NCBI GenBank assembly: GCA_963777435.1
Contig: CAVZQT010000003.1
Span: 496,001-560,000 of the forward strand
Source of the DNA: AP-15 sp963777435
GTDB taxonomy: Bacteria; Pseudomonadota; Alphaproteobacteria; ATCC43930; CGMCC-115725
Direction: 5' to 3'
DNA: 64,000 nucleotides
Position 1 is the stretch's first letter. Every line of letters begins with the position of its first letter. The notes beneath the pieces are model-generated. The model was not told the DNA's origin. It did no database searches and saw only the letters and a program-made list of their open reading frames with translations. The position numbers and the translations under genes are program-made. Shown piece after piece: positions 51,759 through 61,330 of the stretch.

Positions 51759-52607
51759 ATGAAGCTCCTTCGCTATGGGCCGCCAGGTCAGGAAAAACCT
51801 GGCCTTCTCGATCGCGACGGCAAGATCCGCGACCTGTCCGGCGCTGTCCGCGACATCGACGGCGCGGCCTTGGCCCCCGCCGAACTCGACCGCTTGCGAC
51901 GCCTCGATCCGGCGAGCCTGCCGATAGTGCCGGGCAACCCGCGGCTCGGGCCCTGCGTCGGCGGGATCTCTAAAATTGTTGCAATCGGGCTCAATTATCG
52001 GCTGCATGCCCAGGAGGCGGGGGCGGCGATCCCGACAGAGCCGATCTTTTTTATGAAGGCGCCGTCCTCGATCTGCGGCCCGAACGACGACGTGATGATC
52101 CCAAAGGGCTCGCAAAAAACCGATTACGAGGTCGAACTCGGTATCGTGATCGGCAGTGTGACCCGCTACATCGCGGTGCATGACGCGCCGAAGCACATCG
52201 CGGGCTACTGCGTCGTCAACGACGTGTCGGAGCGCGAATTTCAGATCGAGCGCGGCGGACAATGGACCAAGGGCAAGAGCGCCGACACCTTTTGCCCGAT
52301 CGGCCCGTGGCTGGTCACCTCGGACGAGGTGCCCGATCCCGGCAAGCTGGCGCTGTGGACCGAAGTTAATGGCGAACGGCGGCAGAACAGCAACACCTCC
52401 GACCTGATCTTCGGCGTCGATCACATCGTCAGCTATGTCAGCCATTTCATGACGTTGTTCCCGGGTGATGTGATCCCGACCGGGACGCCGTCCGGTGTCG
52501 GGCTTGGCTTTAAGCCACCACGCTTTTTGAAACCCGGCGACCGGGTGCGCTTGTCGGTCGAGGGGCTTGGCGAGCAGAATCAGCGCATGATTGATTTTTC
52601 AGAATAG
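51759..52607 (+). CDS. Fumarylacetoacetate hydrolase (FAH) family protein
   Basis: 282-residue FAH-superfamily enzyme: IVAIGLNYRLHAQEAGA, EPIFFMKAPSSICGPND, and metal-binding glutamates in TDYEVELGIVIG. Further segments are GYCVVNDVSEREFQIERGGQ, GDVIPTGTPSGVGLGFKPPR and FLKPGDRVRLSVEGLGEQ. Members are ureidoglycolate lyases, 2,4-diketo-3-deoxy-acid hydrolases or acylpyruvases. Together with the upstream SDR, a diketo-sugar-acid hydrolase is plausible but not proven. AGGAGG lies 8 bases before the ATG. Confidence 0.9.
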   Translation: MKLLRYGPPGQEKPGLLDRDGKIRDLSGAVRDIDGAALAPAELDRLRRLDPASLPIVPGNPRLGPCVGGISKIVAIGLNYRLHAQEAGAAIPTEPIFFMKAPSSICGPNDDVMIPKGSQKTDYEVELGIVIGSVTRYIAVHDAPKHIAGYCVVNDVSEREFQIERGGQWTKGKSADTFCPIGPWLVTSDEVPDPGKLALWTEVNGERRQNSNTSDLIFGVDHIVSYVSHFMTLFPGDVIPTGTPSGVGLGFKPPRFLKPGDRVRLSVEGLGEQNQRMIDFSE

Positions 52608-52721
52608 GTCGGCGGCCGTCGTTGCGCTGAACTAGGTTCGCGATAAGCGGATGCCGCGGCTGTTTGGCGGTGGTGTGCTAGGATTTGTGTCGGGACGGCG
52701 ATTTTGAACCCTTGAGGAGCG

Positions 52722-53252
52722 ATGTACGAGCGCCGCCCCGGCTTTTTCCGCGATGACGCCCCACCGGGCCGGCGCGTCGAAGCCAAGGTAAAGTGGTTCA
52801 ACGCGAGCAAGGGCTTTGGCTTTGTGACGCCGGTCGATGGCTCGCCGGACGCGTTCCTTCCGATTGCGGTGCTGCGCCGTGCCGGCTACGAGGATTTGAC
52901 CGTGGGCGCTTCGATCTCATGCGAGGTCGGCGACGGCGCCAAACGCCCGCTGGTGATGAGCGTGCTGAAAATCGATAACAGCACCGCCACGTCATCCCCC
53001 TCGGCGGCGACCAGCCGCTTTGACCGGCGCGCGCCGCGTCCGTCGCTGACGATCGAAGGTGCGGTCAAACGCTTCGACCCCGAAAAGGGCTACGGGTTCA
53101 TCGCCCCGGATGGTGGCGGCAAGGATATCTTCATCCATATCACCGCGCTGCGCCGCAGCGGCGTGGCTACGCTCGATCCGGGTCAGCGGGTACGAGCGGA
53201 AATCGTCGATGGCCAGAAGGGTGTAGAGGCGGAGCGAATTACGCTGATTTAG
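52722..53252 (+). CDS. Cold-shock protein with two cold-shock domains
   Basis: 176-residue nucleic-acid-binding protein. CSD1 starts at VEAKVKWFNASKGFGFVTPV and CSD2 at IEGAVKRFDPEKGYGFIAPD; both carry RNP1-like KGFGF/KGYGF. CSD2 has the RNP2-like DIFIHITALRRSG. In CSD1 the RNP2 position reads DAFLPIAVLRRAG, lacking the usual FVH, so it may bind weakly. Tandem-CSD proteins are common in alphaproteobacteria. GAGGAG precedes the ATG. The gene is monocistronic with a 114-base upstream region. Confidence 0.92.
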   Translation: MYERRPGFFRDDAPPGRRVEAKVKWFNASKGFGFVTPVDGSPDAFLPIAVLRRAGYEDLTVGASISCEVGDGAKRPLVMSVLKIDNSTATSSPSAATSRFDRRAPRPSLTIEGAVKRFDPEKGYGFIAPDGGGKDIFIHITALRRSGVATLDPGQRVRAEIVDGQKGVEAERITLI

Positions 53253-53489
53253 CCGCAACGTCAGCGATCGACCTGAAGCGGAGATCAGGTCCGACGATCG
53301 GCGATGTTTCGAAAATCGACAGTTGTAAGGTCGCCCAGGCGCTTAGTCGATTCACCGGTTGTCAGGAAATCGTGACGCCACGGCCATGTCATGGTAGGCC
53401 TAGCTTAACGAAAACGTCAAAAACCGGCGGTTTGGGAGAACAGCCGCGGCGTACGGCGTTTGTCCTGTCGATTTGACGAGGGCGACACG

Positions 53490-54128
53490 ATGGACCTTAA
53501 CGACACGATCCGGACTTACCGGCTGTTTTCCGGTTCTTACGACCTGCTGTTCGGGCCGGTGTTTCACCCCGGACGCAAGGAGGCGGTGCGGATCGCCAAC
53601 GACCGTCCGGGACAGCGTATTCTTGAGGTTGGGGTCGGGACCGGTCTCTCTTTACCGCATTTCCGGCCTGATTCGCGGGTGACGGGGATCGACGTCTCCG
53701 CCGAGATGCTCGAGAAGGCCAAACGCCGTACCGAGCGCATGGGTCTCTCCCATGTCGAGGGTCTGCATGTCATGGATGCGGAGAACCTCGAATTTGCCGA
53801 CAATTCGTTCGATGCGGTGCTGGCGCTGTACGTCGCGTCGGTGGTGCCCGACCCGGCGCGGTTCGCCGCGGAAATGCGCCGGGTCTGCATCCCGGGCGGC
53901 ACAATTGTCGTGGTCAATCACTTCACCAGCGAGAACGCACCAGCACGATTTATGGAAAAGCGCTTGGCCCATCTCGCCCGCCATATCGGTTTTCACGCCG
54001 ATTTCCCGTTCGAGGACTTTCAGAGGGTGAGCCGGTTGGCGATTTGCGAGGTCCGACCAAGCAATCTGTTCGGTTATTGGAAGCTGCTGCGCTGCGTCAA
54101 CGAGAAGCCGGCCTCGAGCCCCGGCTGA
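53490..54128 (+). CDS. pmtA: Phosphatidylethanolamine N-methyltransferase (PmtA type)
   Basis: 212-residue SAM-dependent methyltransferase: DTIRTYRLFSGSYDLLFGPV, the SAM loop ILEVGVGTGLSLPHF, VTGIDVSAEMLEKAK, and IVVVNHFTSENAPARFMEKR. These agree with the Rhodobacter/Sinorhizobium-type PmtA that makes phosphatidylcholine from phosphatidylethanolamine. GAGGG precedes the ATG at 53490, and 237 bases upstream are free of genes. A general UbiE-like methyltransferase is the alternative. Confidence 0.8.
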   Translation: MDLNDTIRTYRLFSGSYDLLFGPVFHPGRKEAVRIANDRPGQRILEVGVGTGLSLPHFRPDSRVTGIDVSAEMLEKAKRRTERMGLSHVEGLHVMDAENLEFADNSFDAVLALYVASVVPDPARFAAEMRRVCIPGGTIVVVNHFTSENAPARFMEKRLAHLARHIGFHADFPFEDFQRVSRLAICEVRPSNLFGYWKLLRCVNEKPASSPG

Positions 54129-54226
54129 GGCCACACGCGGCAACTCGATCCCGATCCAGCAGCGGTATTTCCCACTCCCTTGCGTGGACTTGATCCGTGC
54201 ATCCGCGTGTCGTCCCGAGTGCATCG

Positions 54227-55036
54227 CTAAGCTTGCCGCGGTGGATCGGGGTACCAGCTGGGGCGGCGCTTCTCGGCAAAGCTTACCGTACCCTCGGCGG
54301 CTTCGGGAAGGCGGCGGCGGCCGGCGGCTTCATTGATAATGCGCTCGCGAAATCCTGGGGTATCGGGATTCTCGACCGCTTCGGCGACAAGCGCCTTGGT
54401 CATCGCCACCGCCTCCGGTGCGGCCATCAGCAGATTGTCGATGATGCGCTCGATCGTATTATCGAGTTGATCGGCGGCGTAGGTTTCGTGAACAAGCCCG
54501 ATGCGCAGCGCCTCGGCCGCGTCAAAGCGCTCGCCGGTCAACGCCAGCCGCCCCAAGACGCGCGAGCCGAGACGGTCGACGAGCAGTGGAATGATCGGCG
54601 CGGCGGTGATCCCCCAGCGCACCTCGCTGATCGCAAAGACCGTATCCTCGGCGGCAATCGCGATGTCGCAAGCAGCGGCAATCCCGACGCCGCCGCCAAA
54701 GCACCCGCCCTGAATGATCGCTACTGTTGGCCGCGGGAAGTGCCGCAACCCGTCGATCGCCGCCATCGTACGCCGCGAGAAGTCGAGGTTTTCTTGCGCC
54801 TGCGCGGTGCCGAGATGGCGCAAAAAGGTGAGATCGGCCCCGGCCTGAAAATGCCGCCCAGCACCGCGTAAGACGACGCAGCGCAGACCGGGCGCGCGCT
54901 CCAGCCGGGCAAACGCCCCGATCAATCCGTCAATCAGCGCGCCGTTATAGGCGTTGCCGACCTCAGGCCGGTTCAGGGTCACGCGCGCGACGCCCCGCCG
55001 GTCGATCTCGCACAGCACGGTATTGTTGCCGGGCAT
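54227..55036 (-). CDS. Enoyl-CoA hydratase/isomerase family protein
   Basis: 269-residue crotonase-fold protein: RVTLNRPEVGNAYNGALIDG, RHFQAGADLTFLRHLG (oxyanion and CoA loop), IIQGGCFGGGVGIAAACDIA and DTVFAISEVRWGITAAPIIP. The second oxyanion glycine is present. Catalytic Glu residues match hydratases only partly (FAISEVRWG), so an isomerase or lyase is possible. It begins 8 bases downstream of the FMN-reductase gene, making a two-gene unit. Confidence 0.88.
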   Translation of the reverse strand: MPGNNTVLCEIDRRGVARVTLNRPEVGNAYNGALIDGLIGAFARLERAPGLRCVVLRGAGRHFQAGADLTFLRHLGTAQAQENLDFSRRTMAAIDGLRHFPRPTVAIIQGGCFGGGVGIAAACDIAIAAEDTVFAISEVRWGITAAPIIPLLVDRLGSRVLGRLALTGERFDAAEALRIGLVHETYAADQLDNTIERIIDNLLMAAPEAVAMTKALVAEAVENPDTPGFRERIINEAAGRRRLPEAAEGTVSFAEKRRPSWYPDPPRQA

Positions 55037-55044
55037 TGGAGCCT

Positions 55045-55626
55045 CTACTCGGCGGCAGCCTTCACCATCGCCCGCAACCGGATTTCGGCAAGCAATTCCT
55101 CGACCACGCCGCAGGCAAAGCCGAGACAGGTTTCGTCGACCAGCCGGCCATCACGGATCCTCGCGGCGACCGAGGTGATGATGCATTCGCGCGCCAGGAC
55201 GACCCGCGCCATCATCGAATCGAGCGCCACTTTGATGTGTTCGAGGCAGCGAGCGCCGCTGATGGCACCGGGTGAGGTCGCCATGATCGCCACCGGCTTG
55301 TAGGCCATGACCGAGGTGAAGGCCGGGCGCGACGCCCAATCGAGTGCGTTCTTTAAGACTCCGGGGATGCTGTGGTTGAATTCGGGCGCGCACAATACCA
55401 ACCCATCGGCATCGGCGATGGCGGCGAGCAACTGCTTGACCGGCGCCGGGCGTTTTTCGCCCTCGAAATCCTGGTTGTAGAGCGGGATCGGCGCCAAATC
55501 CCAGACCGTCAGATCGGCCACGCCGGCGAACTTCTCGCGCAATGTTTGGAGCACTGCATTCGAATAGGAGCCGGTGCGCAGGCTGCCCGACATTCCGATC
55601 AGGCGGGCGGGTCTCGTCTCTATCAT
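55045..55626 (-). CDS. NADPH-dependent FMN reductase
   Basis: 193-residue flavodoxin-like reductase: LIGMSGSLRTGSYSNAVLQT (phosphate loop for FMN), DLAPIPLYNQDFE, LCAPEFNHSIPGVLKNALDW and KPVAIMATSPGAISGAR. It belongs to the chromate/azo-reductase-like group. It is upstream of an enoyl-CoA hydratase-family gene with an 8-base gap, and divergent from the DUF1272 gene. Confidence 0.9.
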   Translation of the reverse strand: MIETRPARLIGMSGSLRTGSYSNAVLQTLREKFAGVADLTVWDLAPIPLYNQDFEGEKRPAPVKQLLAAIADADGLVLCAPEFNHSIPGVLKNALDWASRPAFTSVMAYKPVAIMATSPGAISGARCLEHIKVALDSMMARVVLARECIITSVAARIRDGRLVDETCLGFACGVVEELLAEIRLRAMVKAAAE

Positions 55627-55728
55627 GTTGTTTTCCTCGGCCAGCGGGAGTGGTGTTCGTGATAACGAAACCCGCTTGCCTCTGGCAACCTTGTCACGCG
55701 GCGATCATGCCGAGTTCGGATGGATGCG

Positions 55729-55974
55729 ATGCTTGAGTTGAGGCCGAATTGCGAATGCTGCGACCGCGATTTGCAGCCGGAATCGCCGGATGCTCGCATC
55801 TGTTCCTATGAATGCACGTTTTGCCGCGACTGCGCGGAAGATGTGCTGGGCGGGCGGTGCCCGAATTGCGGGGGCGAATTCGTGCGCCGGCCAATCCGAC
55901 CACCGGACCGGCTCTTGCGGCACCCGGCTTCGACGCGGCGACTGTTCAAACCCGAAGGCTGCGCACGGGGATGA
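55729..55974 (+). CDS. DUF1272 zinc-ribbon protein
   Basis: About 81-residue small protein with the DUF1272 cysteine pattern: LRPNCECCDRDLQPES, RICSYECTFCRDCAED and GGRCPNCGGEFVRRP. It probably binds zinc. The function is unknown. The start is uncertain between ATGs at 55720 and 55729. Its TGA overlaps the ATG of the following aminotransferase gene (ATGA), so the two are translationally coupled. Confidence 0.85.
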   Translation: MLELRPNCECCDRDLQPESPDARICSYECTFCRDCAEDVLGGRCPNCGGEFVRRPIRPPDRLLRHPASTRRLFKPEGCARG

Positions 55975-57125
55975 CGATCGGTCCCTCCCGCCGCGGGCTG
56001 GTGCCGCCGTTTATCGCAATGGATGTATTGCGCGCCGCGACCGAGTTCGAGGCGGCGGGTGCCGATGTCATCCATCTCGAAGTCGGCCAGCCCGGCACGC
56101 CAGCGCCTCGGGCGGTGTTGGAGGCGGCGCGGCAGGCGCTCGACAATGCCCGCATCGGATACACCGACGCGCTCGGCATCGCACCGCTTCGCGAGGCGAT
56201 CGCCCGGCATTATGGCGCGCAGTATGGCATCGCGGTCGACCCCGCCGAGGTGGTCGTCACAACCGGCTCGTCGGCCGCCTTTCAGCTGGCGTTTCTCGCC
56301 GCGTTCGAGGCCGGCGACCGGGTGGCGCTCGCGGTTCCCGGCTACCCCGCCTACCGCAACATCCTCACCGCACTCGGCATCGAGCCGGTATTGCTCGAGG
56401 TCGGCGAGAACACCCATTACCAGCCGACCCCGGAATTGCTTGCTGGGGCGGGTCCGCTTGACGGGCTGATCATCGCCAGCCCGGCCAACCCGACCGGCAC
56501 GATGATAGCCTCTGCCAACCTGGCGCGGCTCGTCGAATTTTGCGGCGAGCGCGGTATTCGCCTGGTGTCGGACGAGATTTACCACGGCATAACTTACGAG
56601 GTTGGGGCGGCGACAGCGCGCGCTTTCGGTCAGCAAGCGATCATCGTCAATTCGTTTTCGAAATATTACAGCATGACCGGATGGCGGCTCGGCTGGATGC
56701 TGGCGCCGCCCGATCTCGCGCGTTCGGTCGAATGCCTCGCGCAAAATTTCTACATTTCGCCGCCGGCATTGTCGCAGCTCGCGGCGGTTGCGGCTTTTGA
56801 CTGCCGCACCGAACTTGACGGCCATGTCGCTCGCTATCGCACCAATCGCGATCTGCTGATCCGGGCTCTGCGAGCTGCCGGTCTACCGCGTTTCGCCCCG
56901 GCCGATGGTGCGTTCTATCTCTATGTCGATGTTTCGGAATTGACCCGCAACAGCGAGGAATTGTGCCGGCGGCTCTTGGCCGACACCGGGGTGGCGATTA
57001 CCCCCGGTCTCGATTTCGACCCGATCCGCGGCGGCGGCTGGGTTCGCTTGTCGTTTGCGGGCCCAACCGAGGATATCGCCGAAGCCGGCCGTCGCTTGAC
57101 GGATTGGCTGTCATCCGCGGGTTGA
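55971..57125 (+). CDS. Class I/II pyridoxal-phosphate aminotransferase
   Basis: 384-residue fold-type I aminotransferase: VIHLEVGQPGTPAPRAVLEA, GYTDALGIAPLREAIARHY, TTGSSAAFQLAFLAAFE, ASPANPTGTMI and VSDEIYHGITY. The PLP lysine is in NSFSKYYSMTGWRLGWM. The substrate cannot be assigned; it is close to aspartate/aromatic-type (AspB-like) enzymes. The start codon overlaps the DUF1272 stop by 4 bases. Confidence 0.92.
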   Translation: MTIGPSRRGLVPPFIAMDVLRAATEFEAAGADVIHLEVGQPGTPAPRAVLEAARQALDNARIGYTDALGIAPLREAIARHYGAQYGIAVDPAEVVVTTGSSAAFQLAFLAAFEAGDRVALAVPGYPAYRNILTALGIEPVLLEVGENTHYQPTPELLAGAGPLDGLIIASPANPTGTMIASANLARLVEFCGERGIRLVSDEIYHGITYEVGAATARAFGQQAIIVNSFSKYYSMTGWRLGWMLAPPDLARSVECLAQNFYISPPALSQLAAVAAFDCRTELDGHVARYRTNRDLLIRALRAAGLPRFAPADGAFYLYVDVSELTRNSEELCRRLLADTGVAITPGLDFDPIRGGGWVRLSFAGPTEDIAEAGRRLTDWLSSAG

Positions 57126-57186
57126 CCCCCGGCGCAGATCGTTCGAGTCAAATCATCGCGTGCTGGCGGCGGTGTTTGGCGGGTGG

Positions 57187-57390
57187 TCACCACCACCAGC
57201 CGTACCATCCCCACCACGGACCGGCAAAGATAATCACCAGCCAGAATACAATAAACAATACCACTAAAAGGCCGACCCCGCCCGATGGACCCCACGAATT
57301 ATAATAATAAGATCGCCGGTATCCATAGTAACCAAAGCTGCTGAACAGCAGCCAGATGACAATGACCCACAGAATAAACCACCACCACAT
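57187..57390 (-). CDS. Small Trp/Tyr-rich two-helix membrane protein
   Basis: 67-residue protein with two hydrophobic helices (WWWFILWVIVIWLLF and VGLLVVLFIVFWLVIIFAGP), a tyrosine-rich middle (YYGYRRSYYYNSWGPSGG), and a tryptophan-rich end (WWGWYGWWW). No family is recognised. The start at 57390 is chosen because the hydrophobic segment begins there; eight more codons are open upstream. Composition supports a real membrane peptide, but evidence is limited. Confidence 0.45.
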   Translation of the reverse strand: MWWWFILWVIVIWLLFSSFGYYGYRRSYYYNSWGPSGGVGLLVVLFIVFWLVIIFAGPWWGWYGWWW

Positions 57391-57592
57391 GGCGGACCTC
57401 ATGCATGTTCTCAAAAAAGGAACACGCTGCTGGCGGCATTGGTTTCATGGTGCGATAGGCTCTGGCTGGCGAGCCTCGGCGCCATTTTCAGCCCTCCGAT
57501 GTCTTGCAATAGGTGAACCGGGTTCGGTCGGCAGCAGTTGACAACCCAGCCACAAAAGAACAAATAGAAAACATGGTTGGGCCTTCACGAGC

Positions 57593-58571
57593 ATGCCGCG
57601 CGATCTTTTAGTGACGCTCTGCGAACGGGTCCGGCAGATCGATCGGCCGACCACGGCGGCGCATGGGGTGACGCCGTTTGGGTTCGCCGCGATCGACCAG
57701 GCCTTGCCGGGTGGCGGTCTCGCGCGCGGCGCCTTGCATGAAATCCTCGGCGCCGGCGGCGACGAGGAGGATGGCGCACTCGCCGCCGCCTTTACCGCAT
57801 CCATCGTCGCGCGAGCTCGCGCTACGGGAGACGGCATCGTGTTGTGGTGCCTGGCGCGGCAGGATCTTTACGGGCCCGGTCTTGCCGCCCACGGGCTCGA
57901 CCCGGCGCGGCTGATTGTGGTGCGGACCGCACGCGACACCGAGATCCTGTGGGCGATGGAGGAAGGGCTGCGCACATCGGGCATAGCCGCGGTGGTCGGC
58001 GAAATCGGCATCTTGCCCGATGTGGCGAGCCGCCGGTTGCAGCTCGCCGCCGAGCGCTCGGGCATCACCGCTTTTGTCTTGCGGCGCTGGTACAGCGGCG
58101 GGCAGGCGGCGCGCGAGCGCAATCTGCCGAACGCCGCCGCGACGCGCTGGCGCATCAAGGCATTGCCGTCGCGGCCAATTCCTATTGCAGCACTTTCTCC
58201 ACTGGCGCTTCCCCACGTCTTTTCCCCGTCATCCCCACGAAAGCGGGGATCCAGGGGCGGCCGGTACCGGCCATGGTCGCGGACGCATTCCCCACAGCTC
58301 AAGCCCGTGGGCTATAGGCGCACGGGGCGACGGATATAAGGAAAACAGCAGTGCTCATAGCGTAGAGCCCGGGATTGGGCATCCGCACTGGCGGGTGGAG
58401 CTGTTGCGCTGCCGCGGCGGCGAGCCGGCATGCTGGGAGGTCAAGATCCGGGAAGGAAGGATGGCGGATGCGACGGATACTGTATCTTTGGCTGCCACGC
58501 TGGCCGATCGATCGGCGGCGCCGGTCGGCAGCATTGTCTTGCCGGGGGAAAAAAGCCGCCGCACCGGCTGA
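57593..58571 (+). pseudogene. imuA: ImuA (RecA-like mutasome factor), interrupted by a repeat insertion
   Basis: ImuA is a RecA-related protein that helps ImuB and DnaE2 in SOS-induced error-prone synthesis. The first frame gives GVTPFGFAAIDQALPGGGLA, ARGALHEILGAGGDEED and SGITAFVLRRWYSGGQAARE up to about 58190. The expected C-terminus (HPHWRVELLRCRGGEPACWE, SLAATLADRSAAP) appears only after about 58372 and in another frame. Roughly 180 bases carrying a palindromic repeat (58227-58252) separate them. The gene is therefore disrupted. A shortened product of 248 residues ending at 58339 is still encoded. Confidence 0.82.
58227..58252. repeat. Palindromic repeat, GTCATYCCCRCGAAAGCGGGRAT family, inside imuA
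   Basis: Core CGTCATCCCCACGAAAGC followed by GGGGATCC, with ATCCCC (58231-58236) pairing to GGGGAT (58245-58250). It is the same family as the copy at the start of dnaE2 (60152). It lies in the ~180-base segment that breaks imuA. Confidence 0.75.
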
Positions 58572-60107
58572 AGTGGCAGAGGCGCCGTTCGCCACGGTCA
58601 TCGACACGGCCGGGCGGCGTCTGCTCGCTGCGGTCAACCCGGCCGCCTCGGCCGCCGGCCTCGCTCCCGGCATGCCGCTCGCGGATGCGCTGTCGTTTGT
58701 GCCGGGTCTTGCCACCGCTGCCGCCGAGCCCGGCAAAGACGCCGCTTCCTTGCGCCGGCTGGCCGAATGGTGCGGCCGCTACAGCCCGTGGACCGCACCC
58801 GACGGGGCCGACGGCATCAAGATCGAGATCACCGGCTGCGCCCATCTGTGGGGCGGGGAGGGGGCTCTCGCCGCCGATCTCTTGGCCCGGCTCAGCCGTC
58901 AAGGCATCACCGCTAATATCGCTGTCGCCGACACGCTGGGTGCCGCCTGGGCCTATGCCCGGTTTGGCGAAGCCGGCCGGGGCCCGGCGATCCTGCCATC
59001 GGGAGACGCACGCGCCGCTCTCGCCCCGCTGCCGGTCGAGGCGTTGCGGCTCGATCCGGCGACCGCGCAAGGTCTGCGGCGGGTCGGGCTAAAGCGGATC
59101 GGCGATCTCTATGCGATGCCGCGCGCCGCTTTGGCGCGCCGCTTTGGCGAAGCCGTGGCGCAGCGTCTCGACCAGGCGTTTGACGATCTGCCCGAGCCGT
59201 TGTCGCCACTGGGCGAAACACCTTCGCGGCGGGTCCGGTTGAGCTTTGCCGAGCCGATCGCCGATCCCGCCGATCTGGCGCTTGCCGCCGAACGGCTGGC
59301 CGAGGATCTGGTCACACGACTGGCGCGCGAGGGGACCGGGGCGCGGCGGCTGGTGCTCGCCTTTCATCGGGTCGACGGCCGGGTCGAGCGTTTGACGCTC
59401 GGCACGGCGCGCCCGAGCCGCGATCCGCACCATCTCGCCGCGCTCTTCAAGGAGCGGATCGACACGATCGACCCCGGTCTCGGCATCGAGGACATGATCC
59501 TCGCCGCCTTTGCGGTCGAGCGGTTGGGCCCCGAGCAGATCGGCCTTCCCGGTTCCAGTGCCGTAAAAGGAACGGGAGCGGGTGTCCCAGCGCTGCTCGA
59601 CCGGCTCGGCAACCGTCTCGGCCTTGCCGCGGTGTCACGCATCGAAGCCCGCGAGAGCCACATCCCCGAGCGCGCTTCGGTCAAAGTCGCCGGTCGCCGA
59701 ACCCTCTTCCACCTCAGCCCACCTCCCGCAATCGCGGGAGAGGGCGCCGAATCCGGCGAAAGCCAGGGAAGGCAGGTGAGGGGACAGCGTGGAGACAGCC
59801 CGAAACCGCCGCGTCCGATCCGGCTGTTCGAGCCGCCGGAACCGGTCGAGGCGGCGTGGCTATTGCCGGATGACCCGCCGTTTCGTTTCACCTGGCGACG
59901 GCGCGCGCATCGGGTCACACGCGCCGATGGGCCGGAGCGGATCGCCGAAGAATGGTGGCGGGCCGGGCGCCGCCGGTGCAGCCGCCGCGCATTCGCGACT
60001 ATTACCGGGTCGAGGATGAAGAGGGGCGGCGCTTCTGGCTGTTCCGGGCAGGGCTGCCCGGTGGCGACCAGCCGCCGCGTTGGTTTGTCCACGGCGTCTT
60101 CGCCTGA
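58468..60107 (+). pseudogene. imuB: ImuB (Y-family polymerase-like protein), in-frame repeat insert and late frameshift
   Basis: Catalytically dead Y-family relative that bridges ImuA, DnaE2 and the beta clamp. The start is MRRILYLWLPRWPIDRRRR, followed by GRYSPWTAPDGADGIKIEIT, LWGGEGALAADLL and YARFGEAGRGPAILPSGDAR. Residues around 415-440 are encoded by a palindromic repeat (59710-59783) kept in frame. Near 59965 a one-base shift moves the C-terminus to another frame (RDYYRVEDEEGRRFWLFRAG, PPRWFVHGVFA), ending at 60107. In the original frame translation continues to 60120 with unrelated residues. It begins within the imuA 3' end. Confidence 0.85.
59710..59783. repeat. Palindromic repeat, CCTCACC/GGTGAGG family, in frame within imuB
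   Basis: Bounded by CACCTCAG and CAGGTGAGGG, with an inner CTCCCGCAATCGCGGGAG hairpin (perfect CTCCCGC/GCGGGAG). Read through in the imuB frame it encodes an insert (LSPPPAIAGEGAESGESQGR) that splits otherwise conserved sequence. Confidence 0.75.
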
Positions 60108-60151
60108 CCCGCGGCAATGAAGCCGGCTCAATCAGCTCCTCCCACCCCCTC

Positions 60152-60175
60152 GTCATTCCCGCGAAAGCGGGAATC
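60152..60175. repeat. Palindromic repeat, GTCATTCCCGCGAAAGCGGGAATC, in dnaE2 N-terminus
   Basis: Perfect 8-base stem ATTCCCGC (60155-60162)/GCGGGAAT (60167-60174) with a GAAA loop. It lies in the first ~20 codons of dnaE2, upstream of the conserved PHP start, and is translated as SFPRKRES in that frame. Confidence 0.85.
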
Positions 60176-61164
60176 GAAGAGGCCAAAGATAGGAGCGCTC
60201 GTCCCTGGCCTCCCGCTTCCGCGGCGGGTGCGCCTGCAATGCCGTGGATCTGGCGCTGCTCATGCTGAGGCGGTCACTGAAACTCCGGCTTATGCTGAGC
60301 TGCAGGTCACGACCAATTTCTCGTTCCTGCGCGGCGCCTCGCACCCGGCCGAGCTGGTGCTGACCGCGGCCGCACTCGGGCACCGGGCGATCGCGGTCAC
60401 CGACCGCAACAGCGTTGCCGGGATCGTGCGCGCGCATCAGGCGGCAAAAGAGGTCGGCATCCGTCTCGTCGTCGGCTGCCGCCTCGATCTCGACGACGGC
60501 ATCAGCCTGCTCGCCTTCCCGCAAGACCGCGCCGCTTATGGCCGGCTGACGCGGCTGCTGACATCAGGCAAGCGCCGGGCGTCAAAGGGCGAATGCCGTC
60601 TCGATTATGCCGATGTCGCCGCCCACGGCATGGGCCAGATCGTCGTCGTGCTGCCCCCCGCAGCGCCGGCAATTGCGGCGGAGTTCGCCGATTTTGCCGC
60701 CCGTATCGCGGCCGATTTCCGGGACCGCGCCTATCTCGCCGCGCATCATCTTTATCGCGGTGACGACGCTCGCCGTCTTGCACATCTCGCAGCATTGTCC
60801 GAGGCGGCGGGGCTGCCACTGGTCGCCACCAACGACGTGCTCTATCACCTGCCCGAGCGGCGGCAGCTGCAGGATGTGCTGACCTGCATCCGCGAAGGCT
60901 GCACGATCGAACAGGCCGGCTTTCGCCTCGCCGCCAATGCCGAGCGCCATCTGAAATCGCCGCCAGAGATGGCGCGGCTGTTCCGCCTGCTATCCGGAAG
61001 CGGTCGCGCGCAGCCTCGAAATCGTCGAGCGCTGCACTTTCAGCCTCGACGAATTGCGCTACGAATATCCGGACGAGACCGCCGAAGACGGCCGCACCCC
61101 GCAGCAGCGCCTCGCCGATCTCGCCTGGGCCGGCGCCGCCGAACGCTTTTCCGCATCCGTCAGC

Positions 61165-61330
61165 CCCGAGCACAGAACCCTCTAGAACCCCGAGGCGAGA
61201 GGCAGTGAGGCAGCAACGCCGAACATCCTCGACCCTGACGCCCAGGGATGCTCCTCGCATAGGCGGGAGATGGCAATGGAAGCGGCAGCGAAGATGAAGC
61301 AGGCATCCGCTGCGAGACCGACAATACAGC
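61165..61330. other. Non-homologous segment inserted within dnaE2
   Basis: Between the conserved stretch ending AGAAERF and the one starting GIPEKIRK there are about 165 bases with an in-frame stop and no DnaE2 similarity. Intact DnaE2 has only a few residues here. I do not recognise the segment as one of the repeat families listed; it has no clear long inverted repeat. Boundaries are approximate. Confidence 0.5.
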
